A stretch of 64,000 bases of DNA from Motiliproteus sp036960405 (GCA_036960405.1 JBALWS010000006.1:16090-80089); one strand, 5' to 3'. Counted from the first letter of the stretch, positions 51,340 to 61,617 are shown. The notes: generated from the sequence alone by a model not told the origin. Made by a program: numbers and translations.

Positions 51340-52153
51340 TTCGGAGCTGCACCTCATGATTGATCGTTACCCCTTCGCCGCGCTCACGAAAATCCAGATT
51401 GAGCTGTACCAATGCATTTCGCTGCAACGTAGCAGCTTGGACCACAAAATTGCCGCTGGTACCGATAGCCAGCAAATGGCGCTGAGGCACCGATTCGGTC
51501 AAGTTGACACCGCCTGGCAGCGGCTGAATCGCAAAAAAACCGTAGTCGCTATAACGGTACAGTCGCTCTCCATCGAGGCAAAAACTGACCGGATCGGACA
51601 CCATAAACCAACGCCGGCCGGGCGAGTCGAGCGGAAATTGATGCTCCCTATCAAGCTGAACATCGACCTCTGCATTACCCTCCAGGCCCGCTTGGCTACT
51701 CGTGACCCGCGGTGACACCGACGAGGCCGCCGCAGAGGTTGCGCTGAGATCGTATATCTCATCAGTATTAAGCGGATACACCGCCACGCGGCCAATGTCG
51801 GGTGCGCCATCAACGATAAACGGCACCGAACTGAATCCATTTGAAGCGGTCATAAGCGGCAAGCTGGTATAGATAGATCCGCCCAGTACCGGCACAAACT
51901 CAATACAGTCATTGGCTACCGAAGTCCGAACACTGTTGGGTAGCGCGTTACGTAGCTCTCTAGAGATCTTCTCCACCGTCACCCTTGCTGCCGACCCCTG
52001 ACGCTCTCGCCGGGCGGTATCCATATAACTTTCGGCACTGTTGACGATGTACTGAGTACTGCCGAAAGAGATAATCCCTAGCAGCACAATCACCACCACC
52101 AGTTCGATCAGGGTAAAGCCCTGCTGACGACTGAGCGTGATCACCGCACGCAT
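51329..52153 (-). CDS. mshO: Minor pilin MshO
   Basis: A 274-aa prepilin-like protein. It has a basic leader ending in QQG before FTLIELVVVIVLLG, the type IV pilin cleavage and helix. The large C-terminal domain is typical of minor pseudopilin K/MshO-type proteins that cap the fibre. It starts 1 nt into the mshD stop region and overlaps mshP. Confidence 0.88.
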   Translation of the reverse strand: MRAVITLSRQQGFTLIELVVVIVLLGIISFGSTQYIVNSAESYMDTARRERQGSAARVTVEKISRELRNALPNSVRTSVANDCIEFVPVLGGSIYTSLPLMTASNGFSSVPFIVDGAPDIGRVAVYPLNTDEIYDLSATSAAASSVSPRVTSSQAGLEGNAEVDVQLDREHQFPLDSPGRRWFMVSDPVSFCLDGERLYRYSDYGFFAIQPLPGGVNLTESVPQRHLLAIGTSGNFVVQAATLQRNALVQLNLDFRERGEGVTINHEVQLRNVP

Positions 52154-52725
52154 CAGTAGTTACCCCGGTAAACACTAAACGGAAGCGATGTCGTTTGCGA
52201 GTAGGGAGGCGTAATAACGATGTGGATCAGTTTGCCATTAAGATTATCGGCCAGACCAAGATCGGTTCCAGCGTAACTAACGCTGACCTGCACTCGAAAG
52301 CCGCTATATTCGCTACGAATAGATCCCTGTGCATCGACCGGAGGGCTGTCGTCTAGCCCGTGGTAATCATCTACATCGTCAAAGCTATTGATGCCACCGC
52401 TACGCTGTTCACCCGCCTCGGGGCCCAAGGCATTGGTACAGCCCGGATTCGAAGGCGTATTACAGGCAGGGAAACCGCCAAGTGGCGTATTGTGATCGAA
52501 TTTTTTGGTCAGGATCTCATCGCTATAGGCCTGAACCAGCTCAACCGTCTGCGTCTGCCACAGCGTATCCGAGCCATGCTGAGCGCTATACTGCAGCGAG
52601 TGCGCCACCCCCAACAACGCCACCGACAGCACCACGATGGTGATGATCAGCTCGATCAGAGTAAAGCCCTGACTATGGCAGGAGTTAGCCCGTTGCCTAA
52701 TAGACTTAGTGCGACGCGCAGTCAT
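52153..52725 (-). CDS. mshD: Minor pilin MshD
   Basis: A 190-aa prepilin with an extended leader and cleavage motif QG before FTLIELIITIVVLSVALLG. Cysteine-containing C-terminal domain (FPACNTPSNPGC). Its 5' end overlaps mshC by 20 nt in another frame. Position between mshC and mshO matches the Vibrio order. Confidence 0.88.
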   Translation of the reverse strand: MTARRTKSIRQRANSCHSQGFTLIELIITIVVLSVALLGVAHSLQYSAQHGSDTLWQTQTVELVQAYSDEILTKKFDHNTPLGGFPACNTPSNPGCTNALGPEAGEQRSGGINSFDDVDDYHGLDDSPPVDAQGSIRSEYSGFRVQVSVSYAGTDLGLADNLNGKLIHIVITPPYSQTTSLPFSVYRGNY

Positions 52726-53212
52726 TCGCGTCCACCGCTTGATAGGGATAGCCGGCTAAGCTGATACAAACGATTGCACCCGACGCATCGAAGCCTAGGT
52801 TCGCCACCGCACCGCTGGCCAGATTGCCGAGGTTATCGTAGCTGACGATATAGGGGGTCGAGCTATTGATCTCAGCGCCGTCAGGATCAAACAGCTTCGC
52901 CGCAGAGGACTCAACCCGTTGTTGCTTGAGCGATAGCCCCTGCGCCTTGACCTCGAACAACCAACCACTTGGGCGGCTGACTTCCAGCGTCACCGTTTGG
53001 TCGTGCCGATTCAGCGCGGTCTGTTGCGCCACCCGCGCCACCGATATCAGCTGATCTTTAAGTTGCAGGTCGTGGTAGGTCTGGGTATTGCCGAACTGGG
53101 AGATGGCTACCGCAGAGAGGATGCCGAGCAGCGCGATTACAACTATCAACTCGACGATGGTGAACCCGCTTGCCCTGTTCAAAACAGGGCAAGGGGCAAA
53201 TCGAAACGCCAT
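52706..53212 (-). CDS. mshC: Minor pilin MshC
   Basis: A 168-aa prepilin with cleavage site ASG before FTIVELIVVIALLGILSAVA, lacking the charged residue change seen in inactive forms (Glu5 is present). A GspH-like C-terminal domain follows and ends with two cysteines (CISLAGYPYQAVDANDC). Starts 9 bp after the pilin gene upstream. Confidence 0.86.
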   Translation of the reverse strand: MAFRFAPCPVLNRASGFTIVELIVVIALLGILSAVAISQFGNTQTYHDLQLKDQLISVARVAQQTALNRHDQTVTLEVSRPSGWLFEVKAQGLSLKQQRVESSAAKLFDPDGAEINSSTPYIVSYDNLGNLASGAVANLGFDASGAIVCISLAGYPYQAVDANDCASH

Positions 53213-53221
53213 TAAGCAGCC

Positions 53222-53713
53222 TTACGACTCTCCGTCGGCGTTCACATTAACCGCTCGAGTATCGCTATTGTAATCGATGGTACGATCGTTACCATTCTCA
53301 TTTTGAGTCGAGTAGGTATAAGTACAAGCTGTCGTGCCTACGGCCGCTGTAGTGTAATCCGAGTTAGCACCACTGACAGTCGGTGCATTGGATTGCAATA
53401 AGCCTTCCCAGATCTCTATGCAGTTTACCGCCGTGGAGCTACTGACACTCATCGGAGCTCCAGATGTATTCACCTGCAAAGTTCCGTCACCAAAACCATC
53501 CACAGCTCCACTGGCAGTACCTTCAGCAATAGCCTGAGCCCTAATCAGCGCCACACCGGTAGCAAAACCGGCACCCGCGCCGCTAACCGCAGCCGTGTGC
53601 GCGTCGTCGGTAACACTGATAAACCGTGGCAGGGCGACCGCGGAGAGAATTCCCAGCAGCGCGATCACCACGATCAATTCAATAATCGTAAAACCGGATT
53701 GTTTCCTGTTCAT
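53222..53713 (-). CDS. mshB: MSHA pilin (MshA/MshB type)
   Basis: A 163-aa type IV prepilin: short leader MNRKQSG, cleavage before FTIIELIVVIALLGILSAVALPRF, and a globular domain with one disulfide pair (NCIEIW and TACTYTY). The segment AAVSGAGAGFATGVALIRAQ is MshB-like. Only one full-size pilin of this kind is in the operon, so it may be the major subunit even if its closest relative is MshB. A 102-bp gap precedes it, where a separate pilin promoter could lie. Confidence 0.82.
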   Translation of the reverse strand: MNRKQSGFTIIELIVVIALLGILSAVALPRFISVTDDAHTAAVSGAGAGFATGVALIRAQAIAEGTASGAVDGFGDGTLQVNTSGAPMSVSSSTAVNCIEIWEGLLQSNAPTVSGANSDYTTAAVGTTACTYTYSTQNENGNDRTIDYNSDTRAVNVNADGES

Positions 53714-53815
53714 ATCAACTCCTTAGCCATACCGAGAACGTCTTTGTGCCAACGGTATATTAGTTACACATTGAGTCAAGCCTGACTTGCGAAAACTTTG
53801 CGCTCAGTCAGGAAA

Positions 53816-54373
53816 TTAAAAGGTTGCAGCGCCCGAACCGGGCTCAGGTAGCACTATTAGAACCAACCGAGTTCTACTGGTTCCGTTATCGGCCGATGAC
53901 CTGACCAACTTTAGCCGAAATCCGATCCGATCATTCTGAGCACGCTCAAAACCCTCCATCGCTTGGCGAAAACGAAACCGGTAATACAGCGTTCGCTGGT
54001 CGAGATCAAAATACCAGTTACCCGATGCGGCCTGAATCGCGGCCTCACCTTCGAGTTCACCCAGGTAATTACTCGGCAGCGATAACACCCCGTCGAGCAA
54101 CCGCATCGGGTTACTCCCTTCCAGCTCGGCCAACCCGGTACGGTTACGCTTGCCGATAGCATCGCTCATCGCCAAGTTGACCCCGGCCTGCAGCCAGCCG
54201 CGCACGCCACTAAAAGCTGCGCGCTCGGCATCCACCACAATGTTCGTGTACTGCCGGTATGACACCGTGGCCAACACCACAATCAACAGCCCGGCGACGA
54301 TCAGCTCCAGCATCGAAAAACCCTGCTGGCGGGTATTAGTTTTAACGACTGGCGCTCTAGCGGTGAACATCAT
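53816..54373 (-). CDS. mshF: MSHA biogenesis protein MshF
   Basis: A 185-aa pilin-like protein with QQG before FSMLELIVAGLLIVVLATVSYRQYT and a C-terminal domain of unknown structure. ATG 54373 sits in the mshG stop (TGATG); the frame is open from 54403. It is in the same position as Vibrio mshF. Confidence 0.84.
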   Translation of the reverse strand: MMFTARAPVVKTNTRQQGFSMLELIVAGLLIVVLATVSYRQYTNIVVDAERAAFSGVRGWLQAGVNLAMSDAIGKRNRTGLAELEGSNPMRLLDGVLSLPSNYLGELEGEAAIQAASGNWYFDLDQRTLYYRFRFRQAMEGFERAQNDRIGFRLKLVRSSADNGTSRTRLVLIVLPEPGSGAATF

Positions 54374-55605
54374 CAACGGTTCACGCTGGAGTTGAGTTCC
54401 CATAGTGGCAGGAATACGCCCAGAGCCAATACCAACACCATCATGCCGATCGCAACAATAAGAATCGGTTCGATGGCGCTGGCCAAGCCCTTAAGGTCGT
54501 ACTCGACCTCTTGATCGTAAAAATCAGCCGCCTCTTCTAACAGCTCGTCGACATTACCGGTCTCTTCACCCACCGCCAACATCTGCAGCACCAACGCGCT
54601 GAACATATTGGTCTGCTGAGCGGTACGGGTAAAACTCTCACCGCGCTCGATGCCGCGTCGCATCCCCTGAATTTTTTCGCCGATATAGGTATTACCGACC
54701 GCACTGGAAACAATTGCCAAGCCCTGCTCGATCGGAATACCGGCCCGCATCACCAACGCAAAAGTGCGCGAGAAACGCCCCAGCGTGATCCGGGTGAACA
54801 GGCCTCCAACCACCGGCAACCGCAGTTTGTATCGATCCCACTGCTGCATCCCGGCATCGGTCTTGATATGCCGTTTAAAGGCAACAAAACAGAGTACCGT
54901 AGCCGCGATAATCAGATACCAATAATCGCGGGTAAAATTGGAGATCCCCACCAACACACGAGTCTGCCACGGCAGTTCGGCACCCAAGCTGGCGAATACG
55001 CCAGCAAAGGCCGGAATCACGAAGACATTGATAATCCCCATCGCAATCACGATAGCCAAGATCACAAAAGTTGGATAGCGGGTCGCCGATTTGAGGTTCT
55101 TGATAGTGGTGCGCTCAAGCTCCAGATGTATGGCGATCTGGGCAAAAGATTCATCCAGATTACCGGTGTTTTCGCCGACATGAATCAGGCTGACGTAAAG
55201 TCGCGAGAATACCTTAGGGTGGCTTTTTATCGCCCCTGACAGGGTGTGTCCCTGCTCGAGGTCATCGGCGATCGCATTAAGAGTTTCTTGCAGCAACGGG
55301 TTATGCACCGACATCGCCAAGCCCCGCATCGCGCGGGTAATCGGTACCCCAGCCTTGGTCAGGCTACGCATCTGACGGCTGAAAATGATCAATTCGTCGA
55401 GCGAGACTTTCTGCAAAAACTTCGGTTTCGAGATATTGAGGTCACCCGAGCCCTTCGACTTTTCCGCTTTGGCTAGGGTGATACTGACCGGTGTGATCTG
55501 CTTGTCAGCCAGGAAACTAGCCACCTGGCCTGCACTGGCGGCCTCTTGCCGGCCTGTGACCAGTTCGCCGGCGGCATTTCTGCCGGTAAAGCTAAAGCTA
55601 GGCAT
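54373..55605 (-). CDS. mshG: MSHA platform protein MshG (PilC/GspF family)
   Basis: Inner-membrane platform of the pilus machine, 410 aa with two GspF domains and three transmembrane helices (about residues 168-192, 220-240 and 377-400). Family blocks include FSRQMRSLTKAGVPITRAMRGL and FSRTFALVMRAGIPIEQGL. ATG 55605 is used; the upstream TTG at 55614 overlaps mshE. Confidence 0.94.
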   Translation of the reverse strand: MPSFSFTGRNAAGELVTGRQEAASAGQVASFLADKQITPVSITLAKAEKSKGSGDLNISKPKFLQKVSLDELIIFSRQMRSLTKAGVPITRAMRGLAMSVHNPLLQETLNAIADDLEQGHTLSGAIKSHPKVFSRLYVSLIHVGENTGNLDESFAQIAIHLELERTTIKNLKSATRYPTFVILAIVIAMGIINVFVIPAFAGVFASLGAELPWQTRVLVGISNFTRDYWYLIIAATVLCFVAFKRHIKTDAGMQQWDRYKLRLPVVGGLFTRITLGRFSRTFALVMRAGIPIEQGLAIVSSAVGNTYIGEKIQGMRRGIERGESFTRTAQQTNMFSALVLQMLAVGEETGNVDELLEEAADFYDQEVEYDLKGLASAIEPILIVAIGMMVLVLALGVFLPLWELNSSVNR

Positions 55606-55610
55606 CTCGA

Positions 55611-57398
55611 TCAATGATCCATCGGTTCGAGGCTCAAGCCGGTATCAAGCTGATCTGTGGGCGCCTGAGCTTGGGCATTGGCAATACTGGCTGCCACCTC
55701 ATCCATCTGCTCGGTAACCCGGAACACCTCTTCCAGCGTCGTGTACCCTTGACCTGAATACTCCAAGGCACTCTGAGCCAAGGTTTTGAAACCCTCGGAG
55801 TTGCGCGCAGCATGCGCGAATGAGGCGGTGTCGGCGGAGCGGAGCGCATCGGCCATATTATCATCGAGCTCCAATAGCTCGAAAATACCCACCCGTCCGC
55901 TGTAACCGGTGTTGTTGCAGTAGGTGCAACCGCTACCGTGAAACAGCTCCAATTTCTGACTCTCGACACCGAGTTCTTCGTGCAGCCAGGCTTGCTCAGC
56001 ATGGCTGGGGGTATAAGGGGTCTTACAGTGGATACAGATCCGTCGCACCAGTCGCTGCGCCAACACGCCACGCAGTGCCGAGGCGGCCATAAAGCCTTCG
56101 ACGCCAATATCGACCAAACGCATCGCCGAGCTGATCGCATCGTTGGTGTGCAACGTAGACAACACCAAGTGACCGGTCATGGCCGCTCGCATCGCAATCG
56201 ACGCGGTTTCACTATCACGAATCTCACCGACCAGCAGGATATCCGGGTCTTGCCGCAAGGTAGCCCGCAGCACCGTAGCAAAGGTCAGTCCGATCTTAGG
56301 ATTAACGTTTACCTGGTTGATCCGTTCCAGCCGATATTCCACCGGATCTTCGACGGTAATGACCTTCTTGGTCGGCTGATTGAGTTCCATCAACGCGCCA
56401 TAGAGGGTTGTCGTCTTACCACTACCGGTGGGGCCGGTAACCAGAATCAAGCCATTGGGCTGATGGATCAGCCGCCTAAATCGCTTGAGGATGTCATCGG
56501 GCAAGCCGGCCTTATCCAAACCGATAGTACCTCCAGATTGATCCAGCAAGCGCATCACCACCGATTCACCATTTTGAATCGGCATCGTCGAGATCCGCAC
56601 ATCAATATTGCGACCGCTAACGGTGATGTTAAAACGACCATCCTGCGGCAGCCGCTTTTCCGAAATATTCAGCTCGGCCATCAACTTCAGCCGCAATACC
56701 AGAGCCGTAGCCACCCGGGTCTCTTTGACCACGTGTTCTTGCAACACGCCATCGATACGCTGGCGGATGCGTAACACCTTCTCGTCGGGTTCGATGTGGA
56801 TATCGGAGGCCTTCACCTGTACCGCGTCTTCGAAGATCGATTGCAGTAACTTAACAACCGGCACTTCGGAATCATCGGTCGCAGCGATATCGGCAAGATC
56901 AAAGGCGTCGTCGGCGATCTCTTCATCGAGCTCTACCGCCAGGTTAGAGATCTCGTCGGTACGCCGATATACCAAATCTAGGGTGCTTAGCAGCTGACTT
57001 TCCGGCACCACCGCTTGCTTGAGGGATTTTGGCAGTAGCCGTTGCAGTTCATCGAAGGCAAACAGATCCATCGGATCGGCCATCCCAACCAGGAAGTGAT
57101 CGTCGTGTTCTTTCAGCACGATGGCGCGGAAACGGCGCGCATGCGCCTCCGATAGCCGCGCAACCTCTCTCTGGTTGAACTCGTAGTGGGTCAGCTCAAC
57201 CGCTGGAATATCGAGCTGCTGTGACAAGAACTCAATAAAACGGTTCTCGGTCACCATCCCCAGCGCCACCAAGGTACGGCCTAGTTTCTGACCGGTCTGC
57301 TTCTGCTTTCCCAGCGCTTCCATCAACTGGGGTTCAGTGATGACCCCGTTTTGAACCAGCAGGTCACCGATACGAATTTTTTTGCCTGGGGCTGCCAT
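55611..57398 (-). CDS. mshE: MSHA extension ATPase MshE (PilB/GspE family)
   Basis: Hexameric ATPase that powers pilus extension, 595 aa. The N-terminus carries two copies of the 24-residue MshEN cyclic-di-GMP motif (about 9-32 starting RIGDLLVQNG, and 38-61 starting KLGRTLVALG). It has Walker A GPTGSGKTTT, an Asp box, Walker B ILLVGEIRD, and a tetracysteine zinc site (CIHC and CTYC). This makes the pilus a direct cyclic-di-GMP target, matching the GGDEF proteins and the PilZ protein in the window. Confidence 0.96.
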   Translation of the reverse strand: MAAPGKKIRIGDLLVQNGVITEPQLMEALGKQKQTGQKLGRTLVALGMVTENRFIEFLSQQLDIPAVELTHYEFNQREVARLSEAHARRFRAIVLKEHDDHFLVGMADPMDLFAFDELQRLLPKSLKQAVVPESQLLSTLDLVYRRTDEISNLAVELDEEIADDAFDLADIAATDDSEVPVVKLLQSIFEDAVQVKASDIHIEPDEKVLRIRQRIDGVLQEHVVKETRVATALVLRLKLMAELNISEKRLPQDGRFNITVSGRNIDVRISTMPIQNGESVVMRLLDQSGGTIGLDKAGLPDDILKRFRRLIHQPNGLILVTGPTGSGKTTTLYGALMELNQPTKKVITVEDPVEYRLERINQVNVNPKIGLTFATVLRATLRQDPDILLVGEIRDSETASIAMRAAMTGHLVLSTLHTNDAISSAMRLVDIGVEGFMAASALRGVLAQRLVRRICIHCKTPYTPSHAEQAWLHEELGVESQKLELFHGSGCTYCNNTGYSGRVGIFELLELDDNMADALRSADTASFAHAARNSEGFKTLAQSALEYSGQGYTTLEEVFRVTEQMDEVAASIANAQAQAPTDQLDTGLSLEPMDH

Positions 57399-57406
57399 GT
57401 TCGCTC

Positions 57407-58768
57407 CTACCCTCCCAAACGAGCCAGTCGCTGACTGACAAAATCGGTCAGCGCTGGCGCGACTTGGGGGATTTCCAATACATTCCGATAGGCTGCTTTA
57501 GCCTGCTCGGGCTGCTGCAACGCTTCTAGTGATAAGGCCAAACCGATCCACCAGGCAGGCTCGCTGGCCCGGGTTTGCAACAAACTATGGTACGCCTCCG
57601 CAGCCTGCTGGTGCTCGCCGGCTGCCTGCAGCGCTGCGGCACGAATCTGATGGTATTCGGTATCCTCAGTGATCGTCGGCTGACTAGAACGCAACAGAGC
57701 AATCGCTTCGGTTAAGTGGCCAGTTTGAATCAGCAACCGCGCCTTGAGCTTACGTAAGCCAAAATGCGAACCATCGATAGCCAAGCCAGCATCGATAAGC
57801 TGCTCGGCTTCAGCAACCTGCTGGGTACCGATGTTCAAGGTTGCCAGCAGCGTGCGGCTGGCCAGTGCTTCGGGCTGCTGGACGATAAAATCAATCAACA
57901 ACTGCTTCGCCTGGGTCACCTGGCGAGTGTTAACCAACCCTCTTGCCTGGGATACCATCGCCTGATCACGCTGCTGCGGAGTCTGGCGCGAGACCTTACG
58001 AATCGGAGCCACCGGAATCGGCTGTTGAGCCGGGGCCGCAGTACCACTGGTAGTAGCAGACTTTGCCGTCGCCTTAGGGGCCGGTTGTGGCTGACTCACC
58101 GGCGGCGGCATCACTTCAGCCAGCTCGGCGACTTGCGGGGTGGCTTCGATAACCGGGTCAATAGTTACTAACAAACGATACTGATTAGCCTGCGAGCGGC
58201 CCACCACGTCAAAGGTCGCATCTTGGAGCGTGGTCAACTGCAATGCGAGATGCCCCTCCTCTTCAACAAACTGAACCGAACCAATCAGCCCAGCAGGCGT
58301 ATCGGGCAGCTCAACGGATAACTCTACAGGGCCCAAGTTAAGCTGAAGGTTGCGCGGCGTACTGACCAGCACCCGCTGAGCCGGAGATTGGTTAAGGGTT
58401 AGCTCAAATTGCAGTGAAGGCTGCTGTATTAGCCAATCAAGCTGCACAATTTGTACGCTGGCGGGAGCCACGTCTACCTTGGCGACAGGCTCTGGAGCGG
58501 GTGGAACGGAAGCCTGTTTGGGTGTAATGACCTTGGGTATCGGAGCCTGCTGTTTGGCTTGCCACAGTTGCGGATTATCGTATAACCACATACCACCAAC
58601 GGCCAGCAGCACCACCAGCGTTACCCCTACCAACGGCAACCAACGCGTATTAGACGCTGTTTTTAGCTGTTGCGGAGCAGCCGTCATCGCACCACTAGCG
58701 CCCTCACCATTCGGTGACTGCTGGCGCCGCTTATCCAGGTCCCGCAGCATGTCATTGACCAGGCTCAT
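57407..58768 (-). CDS. mshN: MSHA biogenesis protein MshN (TPR protein)
   Basis: A 453-aa inner-membrane protein: short cytoplasmic N-terminus (MSLVNDMLRDLDKRR), one transmembrane helix (about 43-63), a proline/alanine-rich region, an AMIN-like beta domain and C-terminal TPR repeats (about 280-450). It overlaps mshM by 4 nt. In Vibrio it is needed for MSHA assembly. Confidence 0.9.
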   Translation of the reverse strand: MSLVNDMLRDLDKRRQQSPNGEGASGAMTAAPQQLKTASNTRWLPLVGVTLVVLLAVGGMWLYDNPQLWQAKQQAPIPKVITPKQASVPPAPEPVAKVDVAPASVQIVQLDWLIQQPSLQFELTLNQSPAQRVLVSTPRNLQLNLGPVELSVELPDTPAGLIGSVQFVEEEGHLALQLTTLQDATFDVVGRSQANQYRLLVTIDPVIEATPQVAELAEVMPPPVSQPQPAPKATAKSATTSGTAAPAQQPIPVAPIRKVSRQTPQQRDQAMVSQARGLVNTRQVTQAKQLLIDFIVQQPEALASRTLLATLNIGTQQVAEAEQLIDAGLAIDGSHFGLRKLKARLLIQTGHLTEAIALLRSSQPTITEDTEYHQIRAAALQAAGEHQQAAEAYHSLLQTRASEPAWWIGLALSLEALQQPEQAKAAYRNVLEIPQVAPALTDFVSQRLARLGG

Positions 58769-59667
58769 AGCTGGCTACCCAGCGCCAACCAGGCAGAGAT
58801 ACCCACCACCACAACCGCTGCAGTGGCCATCGCCATACGGACTGGTGACTGCTTCAACTGCACCCCTTCGGTGTCCTGAATAGCCACCTTGACGTGCACC
58901 GGTGTGACTTGGCGGTCGCCTTTGCCGTACGCTACCATCAACGCTTTATGCGCCAGAATGTTGATCAACCGTGGCGTACCCTCGGCAGCCTGGCAGAGTA
59001 TTTTTACCGACGGGCTGTTAAACAGCGCGATGCCGTTATAACCCGCCAACGTCAATCGGTGCTGCAGGTACTGCCCAGTACCTTCACTATCGAGGTGCTG
59101 CAGCCTGTAAGAGAAGGTGATCCGTTGGCGTAACTGGCGCAACGAGGTCTGTCCCAGCAGTTCATCCAGCTCGGGCTGACCAAAGAGTACGACCTGAAAC
59201 AGCTTGGTGGTCTCCGTCTCTAAGTTTGTCAGCAGCCGCAACGCTTCGATCGTTTTCTCCGGCATCGCCTGGGCTTCATCAACGATCAGCACCACCCGCT
59301 TACCATCGGAAACTAGCTCCACCAACCGTTGATTAATGCGTTCAAGCAGGTCAAAGCTGCCCTTGAGAGTATCCAGCTCTATCCCCAGTTCGCGGGCAAA
59401 ACTCATCCGAAAGCCATCGGGACTCAGATAGGGATTGGGGATATAGGCACTGATACAGTTGTCGTCCAGCGCATTGAGGACTTTACGGCACAGCAGTGTT
59501 TTACCGGTACCGACTTCGCCGACAATTTTGACGAAGCCGTCACCGTTTTCCAGCGCCACCAGAATTAGATTTAACGCCTCTTGGTGGGTAGGCAAATTGA
59601 GAAAAAAATGAGTATTGGGAGTCAGCGTAAACGGCAGTTCGTTTAGACCGAAAAATTGCTGATACAT
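58765..59667 (-). CDS. mshM: MSHA ATPase MshM (ExeA/GspA family)
   Basis: An AAA ATPase of 300 aa with Walker A GEVGTGKTLLC, Walker B RVVLIVDEAQAM and a C-terminal transmembrane helix, anchoring it in the inner membrane. It lacks the C-terminal peptidoglycan-binding domain of ExeA. It is thought to support secretin assembly. It starts 12 bp after mshL. Confidence 0.93.
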   Translation of the reverse strand: MYQQFFGLNELPFTLTPNTHFFLNLPTHQEALNLILVALENGDGFVKIVGEVGTGKTLLCRKVLNALDDNCISAYIPNPYLSPDGFRMSFARELGIELDTLKGSFDLLERINQRLVELVSDGKRVVLIVDEAQAMPEKTIEALRLLTNLETETTKLFQVVLFGQPELDELLGQTSLRQLRQRITFSYRLQHLDSEGTGQYLQHRLTLAGYNGIALFNSPSVKILCQAAEGTPRLINILAHKALMVAYGKGDRQVTPVHVKVAIQDTEGVQLKQSPVRMAMATAAVVVVGISAWLALGSQL

Positions 59668-59679
59668 AATTCAGTCGGC

Positions 59680-61278
59680 CTAGTCTTTACGTTTAATAAA
59701 CCCTTCGCGATGATACAGATCATCGAAGCGACCCAAGCTCTGTTGCAGCGTATTACGCCAGGCTTCGCTACCCGCCAGAGTGGGTTTGAGCAAAATCACC
59801 AGTTCACTCTTGATGGTCTGCTGACGCGTCTGCTGGAACAACCCTCCAACAAAATCCAGATCGCCAAGCAGCGGTGTTTTACCGTAGCCATCACTGCTAA
59901 TAGTCTGCATCAAGCCACCGATCACGATCACTTGACCACTGCTGGCCCGTACCACGCTATCGGATTCACGGATGGTACTCAGCGCTAGCGGCAACTCGAC
60001 CGTTTCAGTCCCCAGAGTAATCATCTTCTGCTGATCTTCCACCTGGCTGATCGACGGGTGAACATGCAAGATGATCTCGCCGTCACCGCTGACCTGCGGT
60101 GTCACATCCAGCGCGATACCCGAGAAGAACGGGGTCAACTCGACTTCAGGGGTCGAGGTGGTCGCGGTACCGGTGGTGGTGGTGTTTGATATCTCGGTGA
60201 CAAAGAATTCGTCGGTACCGACTTTAATCACCGCCTTCTGGTTATTGAGTGTCGACACCCGAGGGCTCGACAACACCTGCACTTCACCCTGGGTTTCCAG
60301 CAGTTCGATCAGCGCGGTAAAATCGTTTGTCAGGTTCAGCGCAGCGCTAAAGATGCCGCCTATATTATCGGGGTTTTGTAACGCTTCGCTAGATTGACCC
60401 AGTGTGAGCGAGTTACCGTTGCTATTAGCCATACCCGACCAGTCGATACCCGCCTGATAGCCGCTATGCAGCCGAACTTCTAGAATTTTTGCCTCAAGAA
60501 TCACCTGCCGCTGCAGCGTCAGCTGAGCCTGCTCTAGGAAGTGACTGGCCGACTCCAACTCACTGGGCATCGCTTTGATCACCACGATGCCAGCTTGCGG
60601 CGAAATCACCACGGTACGCCCGTCGCCGCTGCCAATAATCGCACTCAACGTCTGCTGCAGCTGGCCCCAGAAATCGGTCTTACTACGGGTATTGATCTGA
60701 GTGCCGACAATGGTATCTGCCGAAGCGTTTTCACCGCTTTGGGTGACAGCACCCGGGCTAACCTGGATATCAGATCCGCCTGAGCGAGCAACATTGAGGT
60801 AATCGATCTCAAACAGCTTCGTTTCTAGCTGGGTCTTCACAACCTGATAGAGATTACCGCTCTGCTTGAACTCGTAACCGTAGACCTGACGCACCGTGCG
60901 CATCACTTCGTCGACGGTGACGTTCTTCAAATCCAGCGAAATAGGGCCTTCGATACCTTCACTCACCACCATATTATACGGGGTGTCCTGCACCAACCCC
61001 ATGAAGAAGCTGCGCGCATCAAGCTGTTGAACGCTCAGATCAAAACGCTGATTATCGGCGTCGGACAACCCTTGAACCTGCAGCGGTGGCAACAACGCTT
61101 GCATCACCTCCGCCGGAGTTACTTGCTGCGCCTGGTCCAGCTGCTGGTTAACGACCAGTGCTTCAGACAGCGCCTTGGTAGTGTCCTGTTTCGCCGTAGC
61201 ACCTGTGCTAGGCTGCCAACTCTGGCAACCACTGAGTACCATCATCAGCCCGATACAACTTGCCGTTAGCCAACGCAT
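59680..61278 (-). CDS. mshL: MSHA outer-membrane secretin MshL
   Basis: The pilus pore, 532 aa. Lipoprotein signal with lipobox LSGC (Cys18), N-domains, and the C-terminal secretin domain with VLSSPRVSTLNNQKAVIKVG and VIGGLMQTISS. It is preceded directly by mshK (adjacent, no gap). Confidence 0.95.
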   Translation of the reverse strand: MRWLTASCIGLMMVLSGCQSWQPSTGATAKQDTTKALSEALVVNQQLDQAQQVTPAEVMQALLPPLQVQGLSDADNQRFDLSVQQLDARSFFMGLVQDTPYNMVVSEGIEGPISLDLKNVTVDEVMRTVRQVYGYEFKQSGNLYQVVKTQLETKLFEIDYLNVARSGGSDIQVSPGAVTQSGENASADTIVGTQINTRSKTDFWGQLQQTLSAIIGSGDGRTVVISPQAGIVVIKAMPSELESASHFLEQAQLTLQRQVILEAKILEVRLHSGYQAGIDWSGMANSNGNSLTLGQSSEALQNPDNIGGIFSAALNLTNDFTALIELLETQGEVQVLSSPRVSTLNNQKAVIKVGTDEFFVTEISNTTTTGTATTSTPEVELTPFFSGIALDVTPQVSGDGEIILHVHPSISQVEDQQKMITLGTETVELPLALSTIRESDSVVRASSGQVIVIGGLMQTISSDGYGKTPLLGDLDFVGGLFQQTRQQTIKSELVILLKPTLAGSEAWRNTLQQSLGRFDDLYHREGFIKRKD

Positions 61279-61617
61279 CTACTTCTCTTCCTGACTGTTT
61301 CGCTTAATGTTAACTGACGGTCCCAGATCTAACTGGAATTGCCGACGGCCCTGCTGGAGCTTCACCGATCCCGGCTTTATCTCCACGACTTTGGCGCCAC
61401 GCACGCGCTCGCCTTCACGGACATTAATGCCATTGATAACTGCAAGACGCCCTTGAGCGCTGATCCGCACCGCCTGCAACTGCCAGGGGTTTGGCTTAAC
61501 CTGACGCGCAGTGGCATCGCTGCCTTGCTGCGAGAAAGGTCGGGTGGGGTCAACCGCAGCCTGACTGGGCGACAGCCACGCACACAAGATGACGGCTAGC
61601 AGACTACGGTTAAACAC
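61279..61617 (-). CDS. mshK: MSHA pilotin-like protein MshK
   Basis: A 112-aa exported protein with signal peptide (MFNRSLLAVILCAWLSPSQA) and the family start VDPTRPF. The C-terminal part (VREGERVRGAKVVEIKPGSVKLQQ) is like the HR region of GspC/PilP, which contacts the secretin. Overlaps mshJ by 8 nt. Confidence 0.88.
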   Translation of the reverse strand: MFNRSLLAVILCAWLSPSQAAVDPTRPFSQQGSDATARQVKPNPWQLQAVRISAQGRLAVINGINVREGERVRGAKVVEIKPGSVKLQQGRRQFQLDLGPSVNIKRNSQEEK